This document shows, piece by piece, positions 14,350-22,319 of a stretch of 24,738 bases of DNA. The DNA lies in contig CBDUGF010000046.1 of assembly GCA_965366835.1 (NCBI GenBank), positions 1 through 24,738 of the forward strand. The letters are read 5' to 3'. The first letter of the stretch is position 1. Each line of letters opens with the position of its first letter. The notes below the pieces were generated by a model, which saw nothing but the letters and a program-made list of their open reading frames with translations, was not told the DNA's origin and did not search any database. Position numbers and translations under genes: made by a program. The stretch comes from JAKGBX01 sp965366835. Its GTDB lineage: Bacteria > Pseudomonadota > Alphaproteobacteria > Rhodobacterales > Rhodobacteraceae.

Positions 14350-15966
14350 TTACTTGGAGATGTTCCAGAAGAACGGCACCGGGCCGTCCAGAACACCGTC
14401 AAGCTGGGCCGACCATGCCGAGGGAATGAAGTATTGGCCGATCGGGGCATAGACGCCCTCGTCATAGGCCAGCTTCTGGATTTCCTCTGCCAGCATCTTC
14501 TGCTCTTCGAGCGTCGGCGATGTGGCATAGGCCATGCGCAGCTCTTCCAGCTTGGGTACGTCCGGCCAGCCAAACCAGCCGCCTTCAGGGCCCTTGCCGT
14601 TGACCATGTTGTTGACCAGCGGGTTGAACACGTCGGCACCGACCCAGTTGGTGATGAACATGTTCCAGCCGCCATCGGCGGGTGCCGCCTGGCTGGCGCG
14701 GCGGCCAACCAGTGTCTGCCAGTCCATCGCCTGGAGATCGACGACAAAGCCCGCATCGCGCATGGCTTGCGCCACAACGACCGGCTGGGTGCGCAAGGAG
14801 CCGACGTCGGTCGGGTGCATCAGCACGATAGGCGTGCCATCATACCCGGCCTCTTTCAGCAGGGCCTTGGCCATCTCCATGCCGTTGCCCTTGGTCAGCG
14901 TTTCGGAGCCGACATCGGACGCCAGCGGCGTGTCGCAGACGAACATGGCACCGCACAGGTTGTAATAGTCCGGATTGCCGACCAGTGCATCCAGAACGTC
15001 TTTCTGTTTCACCGCCGCAATCGCTGCCTTGCGGATCAGCGGATTGTCCATCGGCGGGTGCAGCGTGTTGGGCCGCATGATGGTCTGCATCCCCATCTTG
15101 TTGAGATTGCGCACCACGATTTCATCATTTGCCGCGAGAATCGGCAGCAGATCGGTGGGCGGCGCTTCCCAGTAGTCGATTTCGCCGGCCTGTAGCGCGT
15201 TCAGCGTGGTCTGGTCATCGGGCATCACCACCCATTCGACTCGGTCCACCTTGACCACCTTGCCACCGGCGGCCCAGCTGGCAGGCTCGTCGCGCGGCAC
15301 GTAATCCTCGTTCTTGGCGTAGACCGCCAGGACACCCGGCTGGAATTCATCGGCCACCCATTTGAACGGGCCGGACCCGATCTGTTCGGGGATCGGCTCG
15401 GTCGAGGGGGTCTCGGCCAGCCGCTTGGGCATGATGAACGGCACGTTCGAAGACGGCTTGGCAAGACTGTCGATCACCAGGCCGTAAGGCTTCTTGAGCT
15501 GCATGACGAAGACATTGTCGCCGTCCTGACCCATGCTTTCGACGAAGCTCATCAGCACCTGGCCCATGCCGTCGCGCTCGCCCCAGCGGGCGATCGAAGC
15601 CGCGACGTCGTCGCCGGTGACCGGGGAGCCATCGTGGAATTTCAGCCCGTCGCGCAGGGTGAACCTGTAGGTCAGGCCATCGGCGGAGACCTCATGGCTG
15701 GCGACCATCTGCGGCTGCGGCACCAGATCGGCGTCGAGCGCATAGAGCGTATCGAAGATCATGTAGCCGTGGTTGCGGCTCATATAGGCGGTGGTCATGA
15801 TCGGATCGAGCACCCGCAGCGCCGAGTGTTTCACCGCGCGGATGGTTTCGGCGCTGAGCGCTCCACCGGCGAGGGCGAGCCCCGCCAGCGTGGCGCCGAA
15901 CAGCGAGTTGCGCAGCAGGCCGCGCGCCCCTCTGGTCTTCGGTTTCGATTTTACTGAAAGGTCCAT
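14350..15966 (-). CDS. Periplasmic peptide-type substrate-binding protein (SBP_bac_5 / DppA family)
   Basis: A 538-residue family-5 solute-binding protein. The N-terminus has a basic stretch (KSKPKTRGARG), a hydrophobic core and a likely cleavage site after ALSA (about residue 38-39), so it is exported to the periplasm. Diagnostic segments follow: LYALDADLVPQPQMVAS, a YRFTLRDGLKFHDGSPVTGDDV-like block that defines the family, and GSGPFKW. The ligand class is peptides, nickel-type complexes or other organic solutes and cannot be narrowed down. ATG 15964-15966 was chosen over the longer frame (to 16011) because a GGGAG site precedes it at suitable spacing. It is the second gene of the operon, 66 bases after the M81 hydrolase gene. 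Confidence 0.94.
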   Translation of the reverse strand: MDLSVKSKPKTRGARGLLRNSLFGATLAGLALAGGALSAETIRAVKHSALRVLDPIMTTAYMSRNHGYMIFDTLYALDADLVPQPQMVASHEVSADGLTYRFTLRDGLKFHDGSPVTGDDVAASIARWGERDGMGQVLMSFVESMGQDGDNVFVMQLKKPYGLVIDSLAKPSSNVPFIMPKRLAETPSTEPIPEQIGSGPFKWVADEFQPGVLAVYAKNEDYVPRDEPASWAAGGKVVKVDRVEWVVMPDDQTTLNALQAGEIDYWEAPPTDLLPILAANDEIVVRNLNKMGMQTIMRPNTLHPPMDNPLIRKAAIAAVKQKDVLDALVGNPDYYNLCGAMFVCDTPLASDVGSETLTKGNGMEMAKALLKEAGYDGTPIVLMHPTDVGSLRTQPVVVAQAMRDAGFVVDLQAMDWQTLVGRRASQAAPADGGWNMFITNWVGADVFNPLVNNMVNGKGPEGGWFGWPDVPKLEELRMAYATSPTLEEQKMLAEEIQKLAYDEGVYAPIGQYFIPSAWSAQLDGVLDGPVPFFWNISK

Positions 15967-16032
15967 TTCTTTCTCCCGTTGGTTGGTGAAGTTTGCGCCG
16001 GGCTTGGCCACCCTTTTGCGGCGCGGGTTCTG

Positions 16033-17592
16033 CTATGTATCTTGCATGGCTTTGGTCCGGCTCTGTTGGCCGGTTCTGCTCTGGGTCGCGTTCGGTTGGA
16101 AGGCACGGCCCAGCGGCTCGAGCCGGATGCCGGGCGCGAGATTGCGGAACGGCAGGCTGGCCGGGCTCACCGGCATCGGGCCGGGGGCGGTGCAGGTCAG
16201 GATGGTTTCGGCGATGGCGTCGAAATCGGCGCGGAAGTGCACCGAGCTCTTGTTGACCAGGATCGCCTGTTCGGTGGGCTCGATGCCGACGAAGCGATAC
16301 ATTTGCTGATCGGCCATCTGCGCCTTGCGGCTGGTCACGACCACGCGCACATCGCCGATCCTGAGGCAGGCGGAGGGCCCCAGATCGAGCGGCGCGCCGC
16401 CATAGAACGGGCCGCTGGCGATCAGCTTGCCATCCGAGAGTGTTTCCACCGTGAAGCGCGCGGCGAAGGGCGCATCGCCGGGAATGCCGGAAGCGCCGCC
16501 CAGCGCGATCTCGATCTCGGCGCCCTGTCCGGCTGCATGCGCGGCGGCGGCGGCTTGCGGATCGACCATGTTGCCCAGCGCGGCCCGCGGCGCGTTGTTG
16601 CGCTCCAGCGCGCGCAACATGCCGGTGGTGTTGGAATCGCCGCCGGCGCCGGGATTGTCCTGGGTATCGGCGATCACAATCGGGCGGGTGGCGTGCGCGG
16701 CCAGGCGCATCGCCTCCTGCACGCCTTCGTCGGGGTCGTAGGTCTTGCCGGCGAAATCGGCTTCGGCGGCGAGCACGGCCTGCTCGATGCGCTCGGCAGC
16801 CGCGTCGGCGGCCGCCTGTGATTCGCCATAGCAGATCACCGTGGGGCCACAGCCGGGGAAATCGGCGGCGGGAAAGCCGAAGAAGAACGACGTGCTGCTG
16901 ACCGGTCCGGTCTCCGCGTCGGCGACCAGATCATAGATCGCGCGCGCCGGCTCGGCGCGTGTACTCTGCCATGCGATCGGCACCAGGAACGGCAGGCGGC
17001 GAAACGCTTTTGCAAACGGCTTGCCGCGCGCCATCAGGCGGCCAAGCTGTTCGGCGGCGCGGCGCCCGGTTTCGGCCATGTCGACATGCGGATAGGTGCG
17101 AAATCCGACCAGCACATCGGCGGCATCGACCATCGCTTGCGTGATGTTGCCATGCAGATCGAGCGCGGCGGCAATCGGCACGTCGGGGCCGACCGCCTCG
17201 CGAACCCGGGCGAGCAGGCGGCCTTCGCCGTCATCTTCATGTTCGGCCACCATGGCGCCGTGCAGATCAAGGAATACCCCATCGAGCGGCCCGGCGGAGG
17301 CTATGCCCGCAATGATCTCGTCGGAAAGGGCGTCATAGGCATCGCGGACGACATGCGCCGAGGGAATCGCCCCGGCCCAGAGCACCGGAACCATGTCCCA
17401 GCCCGCCGATTCGCCGTATTCGACCGCGCCGCCAATGCCCAGATTGATGCCCCTGCTCTGGGTGATCAGATCGACGCCGCGCGCCAGCGGCATATAGCCG
17501 CCACCCTGGATGAAATCATCCAGCAGCGCCCTGGTTGGCGCGAATGTATTCGTTTCGTGTAAAAATCCAGCCAAAGCGACTCGATTTGACAT
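16033..17592 (-). CDS. M81-family metallopeptidase, MlrC (microcystinase C)-like
   Basis: A 519-residue zinc hydrolase of the M81 family (DUF1485 N-terminal domain plus MlrC C-terminal domain). Visible conserved blocks are GFLHETNTF (residues 9-17), FLDLHGAMV (about 106-114), DLHGN (about 146-150), GFRTYPHVDMAETG (about 163-176) and DNPGAGGDS (about 315-323); these supply the His, Asp and Glu residues of the metal site. The founding member, MlrC, cleaves linear microcystin fragments; homologues outside microcystin degraders are common beside peptide ABC transporters and their substrates are mostly unknown. There is no signal peptide. Of two adjacent ATGs (17593-17595 and 17590-17592) the inner one has better spacing from AAGGGGG. 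It is the first gene of the minus-strand operon, divergent from iclR. The tail after LGRAFQP is not conserved to my knowledge. Confidence 0.9.
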   Translation of the reverse strand: MSNRVALAGFLHETNTFAPTRALLDDFIQGGGYMPLARGVDLITQSRGINLGIGGAVEYGESAGWDMVPVLWAGAIPSAHVVRDAYDALSDEIIAGIASAGPLDGVFLDLHGAMVAEHEDDGEGRLLARVREAVGPDVPIAAALDLHGNITQAMVDAADVLVGFRTYPHVDMAETGRRAAEQLGRLMARGKPFAKAFRRLPFLVPIAWQSTRAEPARAIYDLVADAETGPVSSTSFFFGFPAADFPGCGPTVICYGESQAAADAAAERIEQAVLAAEADFAGKTYDPDEGVQEAMRLAAHATRPIVIADTQDNPGAGGDSNTTGMLRALERNNAPRAALGNMVDPQAAAAAHAAGQGAEIEIALGGASGIPGDAPFAARFTVETLSDGKLIASGPFYGGAPLDLGPSACLRIGDVRVVVTSRKAQMADQQMYRFVGIEPTEQAILVNKSSVHFRADFDAIAETILTCTAPGPMPVSPASLPFRNLAPGIRLEPLGRAFQPNATQSRTGQQSRTKAMQDT

Positions 17593-17665
17593 CATACCCC
17601 CTTGGTGAATTCCCCGAAGGACACGTCGGCGCGGCAAAATCGGGATACCTGAAAACACTGTTGTA

Positions 17666-17684
17666 TGTATTGCATGGCAATACA
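17666..17684. promoter_or_regulatory. 19-bp palindrome, likely IclR-family operator
   Basis: TGTATTGCATGGCAATACA is a perfect inverted repeat with 8-bp arms around ATG. It lies in the AT-rich divergent gap between mlrC-like (start 17592) and iclR (start 17754). A related imperfect element, TTGCATTGTATAC (17686-17698), follows directly. IclR regulators typically bind palindromes of this size and AT-rich character in the divergent promoter next to their own gene. The assignment as operator is inference. Confidence 0.6.
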
Positions 17685-17699
17685 CTTGCATTGTATACT
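17670..17699 (+). promoter_or_regulatory. Candidate iclR promoter overlapping the operator
   Basis: TTGCAT (17670-17675) and TATACT (17694-17699), with an 18-base spacer, are good -35 and -10 matches about 55 bases upstream of the iclR start. The -35 lies inside the 19-bp palindrome, so a bound regulator would block it (autorepression). The divergent promoter for the hydrolase operon could not be placed confidently. Confidence 0.42.
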
Positions 17700-17753
17700 A
17701 ATCGTAAGGTCTCGGTTGACGTTGAGTCAATGGGGTTGCCTCGGGGGACAGGA

Positions 17754-18566
17754 ATGCCCAGAAACACGATCCGCGCCGAGCCGGGCTTGCGCGACCTGAC
17801 ACTTGAGCAGCGCGCGGATGCCTTGTTCGTCCAATCGGTTGAAAAGGCCATGAAAGTGCTCTCGGCATTCCATCATGCCGAGGGGCCGCTGACGCTGTCG
17901 GAAATAGCCAAGCGCGCTGGTGTGGATCGCAGCGCGGCCCAACGTATGGTGCATACCTTGCGGGTGCTGGGCTATATCCGTCGTGATTCGAACGGGCATG
18001 GCTTCCTGCCCGGCATCCGGGTTCTCGATCACACGCTGGATTGTCTGCGCCTCGACCCGCTGGTGCGCCGCGCCACGCCGGTGCTTCAGGAACTGCGCAA
18101 AACGGTACGCGAACGGGTGGATCTGTCGCTGTTCGACGATCTGCGCATGCTTTACGCCGTGCGCCTGCAAACCACCCGACAGACCTTCAACACCACCCTG
18201 GTCGGTCATAGCGTGCCGACATTTTGCAGCTCGGGCGGCTGGGCTGTGCTGTCGCGGCTGCCCGAAGCCGCAGCGCTCGAATTGCTGGAGCGGTCCGACC
18301 GCACCCCGTGTACCCCCCACACGCTGACCGGGATTGCGGATATCATGGCCAAGGTCGCCGAGACCAAGGCCCAGGGCTATGCCCTGACCGAGAACCAGAT
18401 CCTGACCGGCGAGATCGCTGTCGGGTTCCCGGTTCTGGATACCAGGGGCAAGCCGGTCGCCGCCATTCATATCGCCGGATCGCTGGCGGAATGGACCCCT
18501 GAGGAATACGCCAACCGCGTCGTGCCGCTGGGCCAGCAAGCCGCGCGCGCCATCAGCCAGTATTGA
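17754..18566 (+). CDS. IclR-family transcriptional regulator
   Basis: A 270-residue regulator. Residues about 25-80 form the winged helix-turn-helix (FVQSVEKAMKVLSAF, then LTLSEIAKRAGVDRSAAQRM and VLGYIRRD), and residues about 95-268 form the IclR effector-binding domain (LDHTLDCLRLDPLVRRA, VGHSVPTFCSSGG, QGYALTENQILTGEIAVGFPV, HIAGS). IclR proteins act as repressors or activators released or triggered by a small pathway metabolite. ATG 17754-17756 follows GGGGGACAGGA; an in-frame ATG at 17730 and a longer open frame lie upstream but have no better site. It is divergent from the hydrolase/transporter operon and followed 6-12 bases later by the acylase gene, so it is probably the local regulator of both arms. 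Confidence 0.93.
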   Translation: MPRNTIRAEPGLRDLTLEQRADALFVQSVEKAMKVLSAFHHAEGPLTLSEIAKRAGVDRSAAQRMVHTLRVLGYIRRDSNGHGFLPGIRVLDHTLDCLRLDPLVRRATPVLQELRKTVRERVDLSLFDDLRMLYAVRLQTTRQTFNTTLVGHSVPTFCSSGGWAVLSRLPEAAALELLERSDRTPCTPHTLTGIADIMAKVAETKAQGYALTENQILTGEIAVGFPVLDTRGKPVAAIHIAGSLAEWTPEEYANRVVPLGQQAARAISQY

Positions 18567-18578
18567 GGACCGATGCCG

Positions 18579-20906
18579 ATGAAAGCTCTCGCCCTTGCCG
18601 GCCTCAAGGCCCCGGCCAGCATCTCGATCGACACCTGGGGCATGCCCCATATCCGCGCCGAAACGGCAGAGGATGCATTTTTCGTGCAAGGCTTCAACGC
18701 GGCGCGCGACCGGCTCTGGCAGATCGATCTGTGGCGCAAGCGCGGGCTTGGTCTGTTGGCGGCGGATTTCGGCCCCGGATACCTGATGCAGGACCGCGCC
18801 GCGCGGCTGTTTCTCTATCGCGGCGACATGGCCGCGGAATGGGCCGCCTATGGCGATGACGGCGAGATGATCTGTGCCGCCTTCGCCGCCGGGATCAATG
18901 CCGGGATCGACCAGATCGACGCAGGCGCTCTGCCGCTGCCGCCGGAATTCGCCGAGCTCGGCACTCGCCCGGCGCGCTGGCGGCCCGAGGATGTGGTGCG
19001 TATCCGCACCCATTGCCTGTCGCGCAACGCGGCTTCCGAGCTGGCGCGCGCGAGGGTGCAGCGGCTGGCCGATCCGGAGGTCGACCTGCTGCGCTGGCCG
19101 CTGTCGCCGCCGGTGCCTGGGGGCGAGTGGGAGAACACCAGCCCGGTGGAGCTGCCCGACGACGCGCTGACGGTCTATGAGCTTGCCACCGCGCCGGTGA
19201 CGTTTTCGCCCGAGCGGCTGGCGGCGACGCTGGAAGAGGCGCCGCTTTGGTCGGGCGTGGATGCGCGCAAGACGGTGCAGCGGCTGGCCACGACGTCGAT
19301 GGAGGGCTCCAACAACTGGGCCATCGCACCCGGCAAGACTGCGACGGGCCGCGCCATCATGGCCAGCGATCCGCACCGCGCCCATGCCGCGCCGTCGTTG
19401 CGCTACATGGTGCATCTGAGCGCGCCGGGGATGGACCTGATCGGGGCGGGCGAGCCGTCATCGCCGGGCATCATGGCGGGGCATAACGGTGAGGCCGCGT
19501 TCAGCCTGACGATCTTCTGCGCCGATCAGGAGGATGTGATGGTCTATGAGACCGCGCCGGGCGATCCCAAGGCGTATCGCTATGGCGGCGGTTTCGAGGC
19601 GATGCAGCGGATCGACGAGGTGTTCGCGGTCAAGGGCCATGCCGATCAGACCCTGGAGCTGCTGTTCACCCGGCACGGGCCGGTTGTCTATCTCGATGAG
19701 GCCGCGCAGGTGGCGCTGGCGGTGCGCACGGTGTTCACCGATCCGGGCAGCGCGCCCTACATGTGCTCGCTCAAGTCGATGCGCGCCCGCACGCTGCCTG
19801 ATTTTCGCAAGGCGGTGGAGAGCTGGGGGGCGCCCTCGGTCAATCTGGTCTATGCCGATGTGGCGGGTGATATCTGCTGGCAGGCCGCGGCCTATGTGCC
19901 GCGCAGGACCGGCTGGCGCGGATTGGCGCCGGTGAGCGGCGATGGCCGGTTTGAATGGCAAGGCTACATGACGGCGGCGGACCTGCCCGCCATCGTCAAC
20001 CCGGCGCGCGGGTTCGTGCATTCCGCCAACGAGATGAACCTGCCCGAGGGCTGGAACCATGACGCGGCGCCGATCGGCTTTGAATGGCACGAGGACGGAC
20101 GCGCGGATCGCATCGCCGAGGTGATCTCTGCCGGGACAGCCGGGGACATTGCGGGCAGCTGCGCCTTGCAGACCGACAGTTTCTCGGATTTTTCGCTGCG
20201 GCTTGTGGCGTTGCTCGAAGCCGGCGCCCCGGCCACGGCGCGCGCATTGCTGAGCGGGTGGGACGGGCGCGCAGAGGCGGATTCGGCGCCGGCGCTACTT
20301 TTCGAGCTGTGGTTGTCGAGCCATTTGCGCCCGGCGCTGCTGGAGCGGGTTGCCGAAGACATGGCGCTGCGCAAATTCCTGATCCCGGGCAATGTTGCCA
20401 CGGTGGTGCGGCTGCTGGAAGGCGCGCATCCCGAATTGGCGGCGCGAGCCGGGCTTGGCGACGATACCGCGTGCGCGGCATTCCTGGGCCAGACGCTGGG
20501 CCGGGCATGGCAGGATGCCGTTGCGCGCTTTGGCCACGATCCGGCACGCTGGCGCTGGGGCGATCTGCACAAGGGCTGGTTCGATCATGCGCTGACCCCG
20601 GTGCGCGAGGGGTTCGACGTCGGCCCGCTCGACAAGGGCGGCAGCGGCTCCTCGGTGATGCTGGCGCATTACGAGGCAAGCGATTACCGCGTCCGCGTTG
20701 GCGCGTCGGTGCGCATGGTGGTGGATGTCGGCGCCTGGGACAACAGCGCCTGGATCAACGCGCCGGGGCAATCGGGCGTGCCGGGCGATCCGCATTACGC
20801 CGATCTCGCGCCGATCTGGGCCAGGGGCGACTATGTGCCGATGCTCTACAGCGCCGAGGCGGTTGACGGCGCCACCGAGCAACGGCTGGAGCTGCGCCCG
20901 GCCTAA
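18579..20906 (+). CDS. Penicillin acylase-family Ntn hydrolase without signal peptide
   Basis: A 775-residue member of the penicillin amidase family (peptidase S45). The precursor is normally cut into alpha and beta chains immediately before the nucleophilic Ser. Here GSNNWAIAPGKTATGRAIMASDPHRA contains that Ser (codon 19308-19310, residue 244), giving an alpha chain of about 243 and a beta chain of about 532 residues. An N-terminal WGMPHIRAETAEDAFFVQGFNAARDRLWQID block is also typical. Family members cleave N-acyl groups from beta-lactams, acyl-homoserine lactones, lipopeptides or similar amides. Most are exported, yet this one has no signal peptide, so it probably acts in the cytoplasm. GAGGA at 18565-18569 lies 9 bases from ATG 18579 and only 3 from ATG 18573, favouring the former. 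It is co-transcribed with iclR and its stop overlaps the convergent M20 gene. Confidence 0.92.
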   Translation: MKALALAGLKAPASISIDTWGMPHIRAETAEDAFFVQGFNAARDRLWQIDLWRKRGLGLLAADFGPGYLMQDRAARLFLYRGDMAAEWAAYGDDGEMICAAFAAGINAGIDQIDAGALPLPPEFAELGTRPARWRPEDVVRIRTHCLSRNAASELARARVQRLADPEVDLLRWPLSPPVPGGEWENTSPVELPDDALTVYELATAPVTFSPERLAATLEEAPLWSGVDARKTVQRLATTSMEGSNNWAIAPGKTATGRAIMASDPHRAHAAPSLRYMVHLSAPGMDLIGAGEPSSPGIMAGHNGEAAFSLTIFCADQEDVMVYETAPGDPKAYRYGGGFEAMQRIDEVFAVKGHADQTLELLFTRHGPVVYLDEAAQVALAVRTVFTDPGSAPYMCSLKSMRARTLPDFRKAVESWGAPSVNLVYADVAGDICWQAAAYVPRRTGWRGLAPVSGDGRFEWQGYMTAADLPAIVNPARGFVHSANEMNLPEGWNHDAAPIGFEWHEDGRADRIAEVISAGTAGDIAGSCALQTDSFSDFSLRLVALLEAGAPATARALLSGWDGRAEADSAPALLFELWLSSHLRPALLERVAEDMALRKFLIPGNVATVVRLLEGAHPELAARAGLGDDTACAAFLGQTLGRAWQDAVARFGHDPARWRWGDLHKGWFDHALTPVREGFDVGPLDKGGSGSSVMLAHYEASDYRVRVGASVRMVVDVGAWDNSAWINAPGQSGVPGDPHYADLAPIWARGDYVPMLYSAEAVDGATEQRLELRPA

Positions 20907-22231
20907 CCCGGGTGTTTCGGGTTGAGCCCGCACCACTCGGCGATGAAGAGGGCGAGCAGCAGCGTGAGCTTGCGCACCGACGCAAGCTCGACCCGCTCAT
21001 CGAAGCCATGGATGTTCTCGGCCCGCGGCCCGATGCAGAACGCCGGCACACCATAGTAGAGCCCGTAGAACCGCGTATCGGTGAGCGCGGTCATCTTGTT
21101 TTCCTTCATCTTTTTCCCTGCCCCGAAGACCTGTTCATAGGCGCCCTGCATCACGCCGAGCGCCGGGTCGGCATCTTCGCCCAGCACATAGCCTTCGGCC
21201 TGGAACCCGTTCCAGATCACCTCGGGCGGGTTGTTCGACAGGAACGGATGATCGCGCGAGGCGGCGGCGACACAGGCTTCGATCTCCGCCTTGGCCTTGT
21301 CGAGATCCTGCCCCGGCAGAACCCCCATGCGGCAATCGACATCGCACCAGGCCGGCACGCTCGAGGCCCAGTCGCCGCCCGCGATCTTGCCGGCGTTGAA
21401 ATTGAGCGGGTGGTTGACGTCCTTGTAAACCGGATCCTCGGCGGCGCGGGCGTTCCACTCGGCCTCGAGCCCCTGAAGCGCGCGGATCACATCGAAGCTG
21501 GCCATGATCGCGTTGGACCCATCGCCCGCCACGGCCACATGCACCGGGCGCCCGCGCACACGCAAGCGGAACCAGAGCACGCCGATCTGGGCGCGGTTGA
21601 TGGAGAAATCCGACGGCTCGGGCAGCACCGCGACATCGGCGCGATAGCCGCGTTGCAGGGTGGAAAGCGCGCCCAGCCCGGTGCTTTCCTCTTCGATCAC
21701 CGATTGGAAATGCACCGTCGCCGCAGGCTCGAACCCGGCGCGCGCCAATGCATCGAGCGCAAAGAGCGCGGCCACCGTTCCGGCCTTCATGTCGCCCGCA
21801 CCACGGCCATGCATCCAGCCATCGCGGATCACCGGCTCGAACGGCGGATCGCTCCACATCTCCACCGGGCCGGCGGGCACCACGTCGAGATGGCCTTGCA
21901 GGATCAGCGAGCGGCCGCTTGTTTCGCGGGGATGATGGCTGCCGACAACGCTGCGGGCGCGGGAGAAATCGCCATGGATCGGGCCGAAGCCCTTGAGCGG
22001 TTCGAGATCGGCAAGGTCGATGCACCAGTCATCCACCTTGTAACCCCGCGCCCGCAAGGCGGCGGCGATGAAATCCTGCGCCGGGCCTTCCTCGAACCTG
22101 AGGCTGGGAATGCGCACGAAATCGGCGAGGAACCGCACCTCTTCGTCAAACCCTTCGTCGACGGCGCGGGTGATCTGCGCGACGGTCTTGGCGGGCAATC
22201 CGGAATTTGAAGGCTGGGGGCTGGGGGACAT
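20903..22231 (-). CDS. M20-family deacylase/peptidase (ArgE/DapE-like)
   Basis: A 442-residue zinc hydrolase. Core motifs are GHLDVVPAG (His114, Asp116), GRGAGDMKAG (Asp147) and VIEEESTG (Glu180/181), with a final ligand His in ENIHGFDE near the C-terminus. The subfamily includes acetylornithine deacetylase, succinyl-DAP desuccinylase and many unassigned N-acyl or dipeptide hydrolases. The frame is open to 22279, but ATG 22229-22231 was chosen because AAGGAG lies 8 bases upstream. It has no signal peptide. The gene converges on the acylase, with stop codons overlapping at 20903-20906, and has its own leader carrying a long inverted repeat. Its role probably belongs with the neighbouring amide-degradation genes, although it is a separate transcription unit. 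Confidence 0.9.
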   Translation of the reverse strand: MSPSPQPSNSGLPAKTVAQITRAVDEGFDEEVRFLADFVRIPSLRFEEGPAQDFIAAALRARGYKVDDWCIDLADLEPLKGFGPIHGDFSRARSVVGSHHPRETSGRSLILQGHLDVVPAGPVEMWSDPPFEPVIRDGWMHGRGAGDMKAGTVAALFALDALARAGFEPAATVHFQSVIEEESTGLGALSTLQRGYRADVAVLPEPSDFSINRAQIGVLWFRLRVRGRPVHVAVAGDGSNAIMASFDVIRALQGLEAEWNARAAEDPVYKDVNHPLNFNAGKIAGGDWASSVPAWCDVDCRMGVLPGQDLDKAKAEIEACVAAASRDHPFLSNNPPEVIWNGFQAEGYVLGEDADPALGVMQGAYEQVFGAGKKMKENKMTALTDTRFYGLYYGVPAFCIGPRAENIHGFDERVELASVRKLTLLLALFIAEWCGLNPKHPG

Positions 22232-22249
22232 GCTATGCGCTCCTTCGGG

Positions 22250-22284
22250 GACAGGTGAAGGCCATGTTTGGCGCTTCACCTGTC
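22250..22284. promoter_or_regulatory. Long inverted repeat in the leader of the M20 deacylase gene
   Basis: GACAGGTGAAG (22250-22260) and CTTCACCTGTC (22274-22284) are perfect 11-bp inverted arms. Inside, GCC (22261-22263) can pair with GGC (22270-22272), leaving a 6-base loop and one bulged G, so transcription would give a 14-bp hairpin. It sits between the nnrS stop (22320) and the ribosome site of the deacylase (about 22240-22245). No T-run follows on either strand, which argues against a plain terminator. An operator or an RNA leader element are both possible. Confidence 0.55.
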
Positions 22285-22319
22285 ATTGTCCAGAGCCGAC
22301 GAAAGGCGCCAGCCCGATC

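Noticed and set aside
17535..17753. Upstream extension of the IclR protein by 73 codons
   Set aside because: It would run through the palindromic operator and divergent promoter and into the M81 gene; the regulator's HTH domain is complete from the ATG at 17754.
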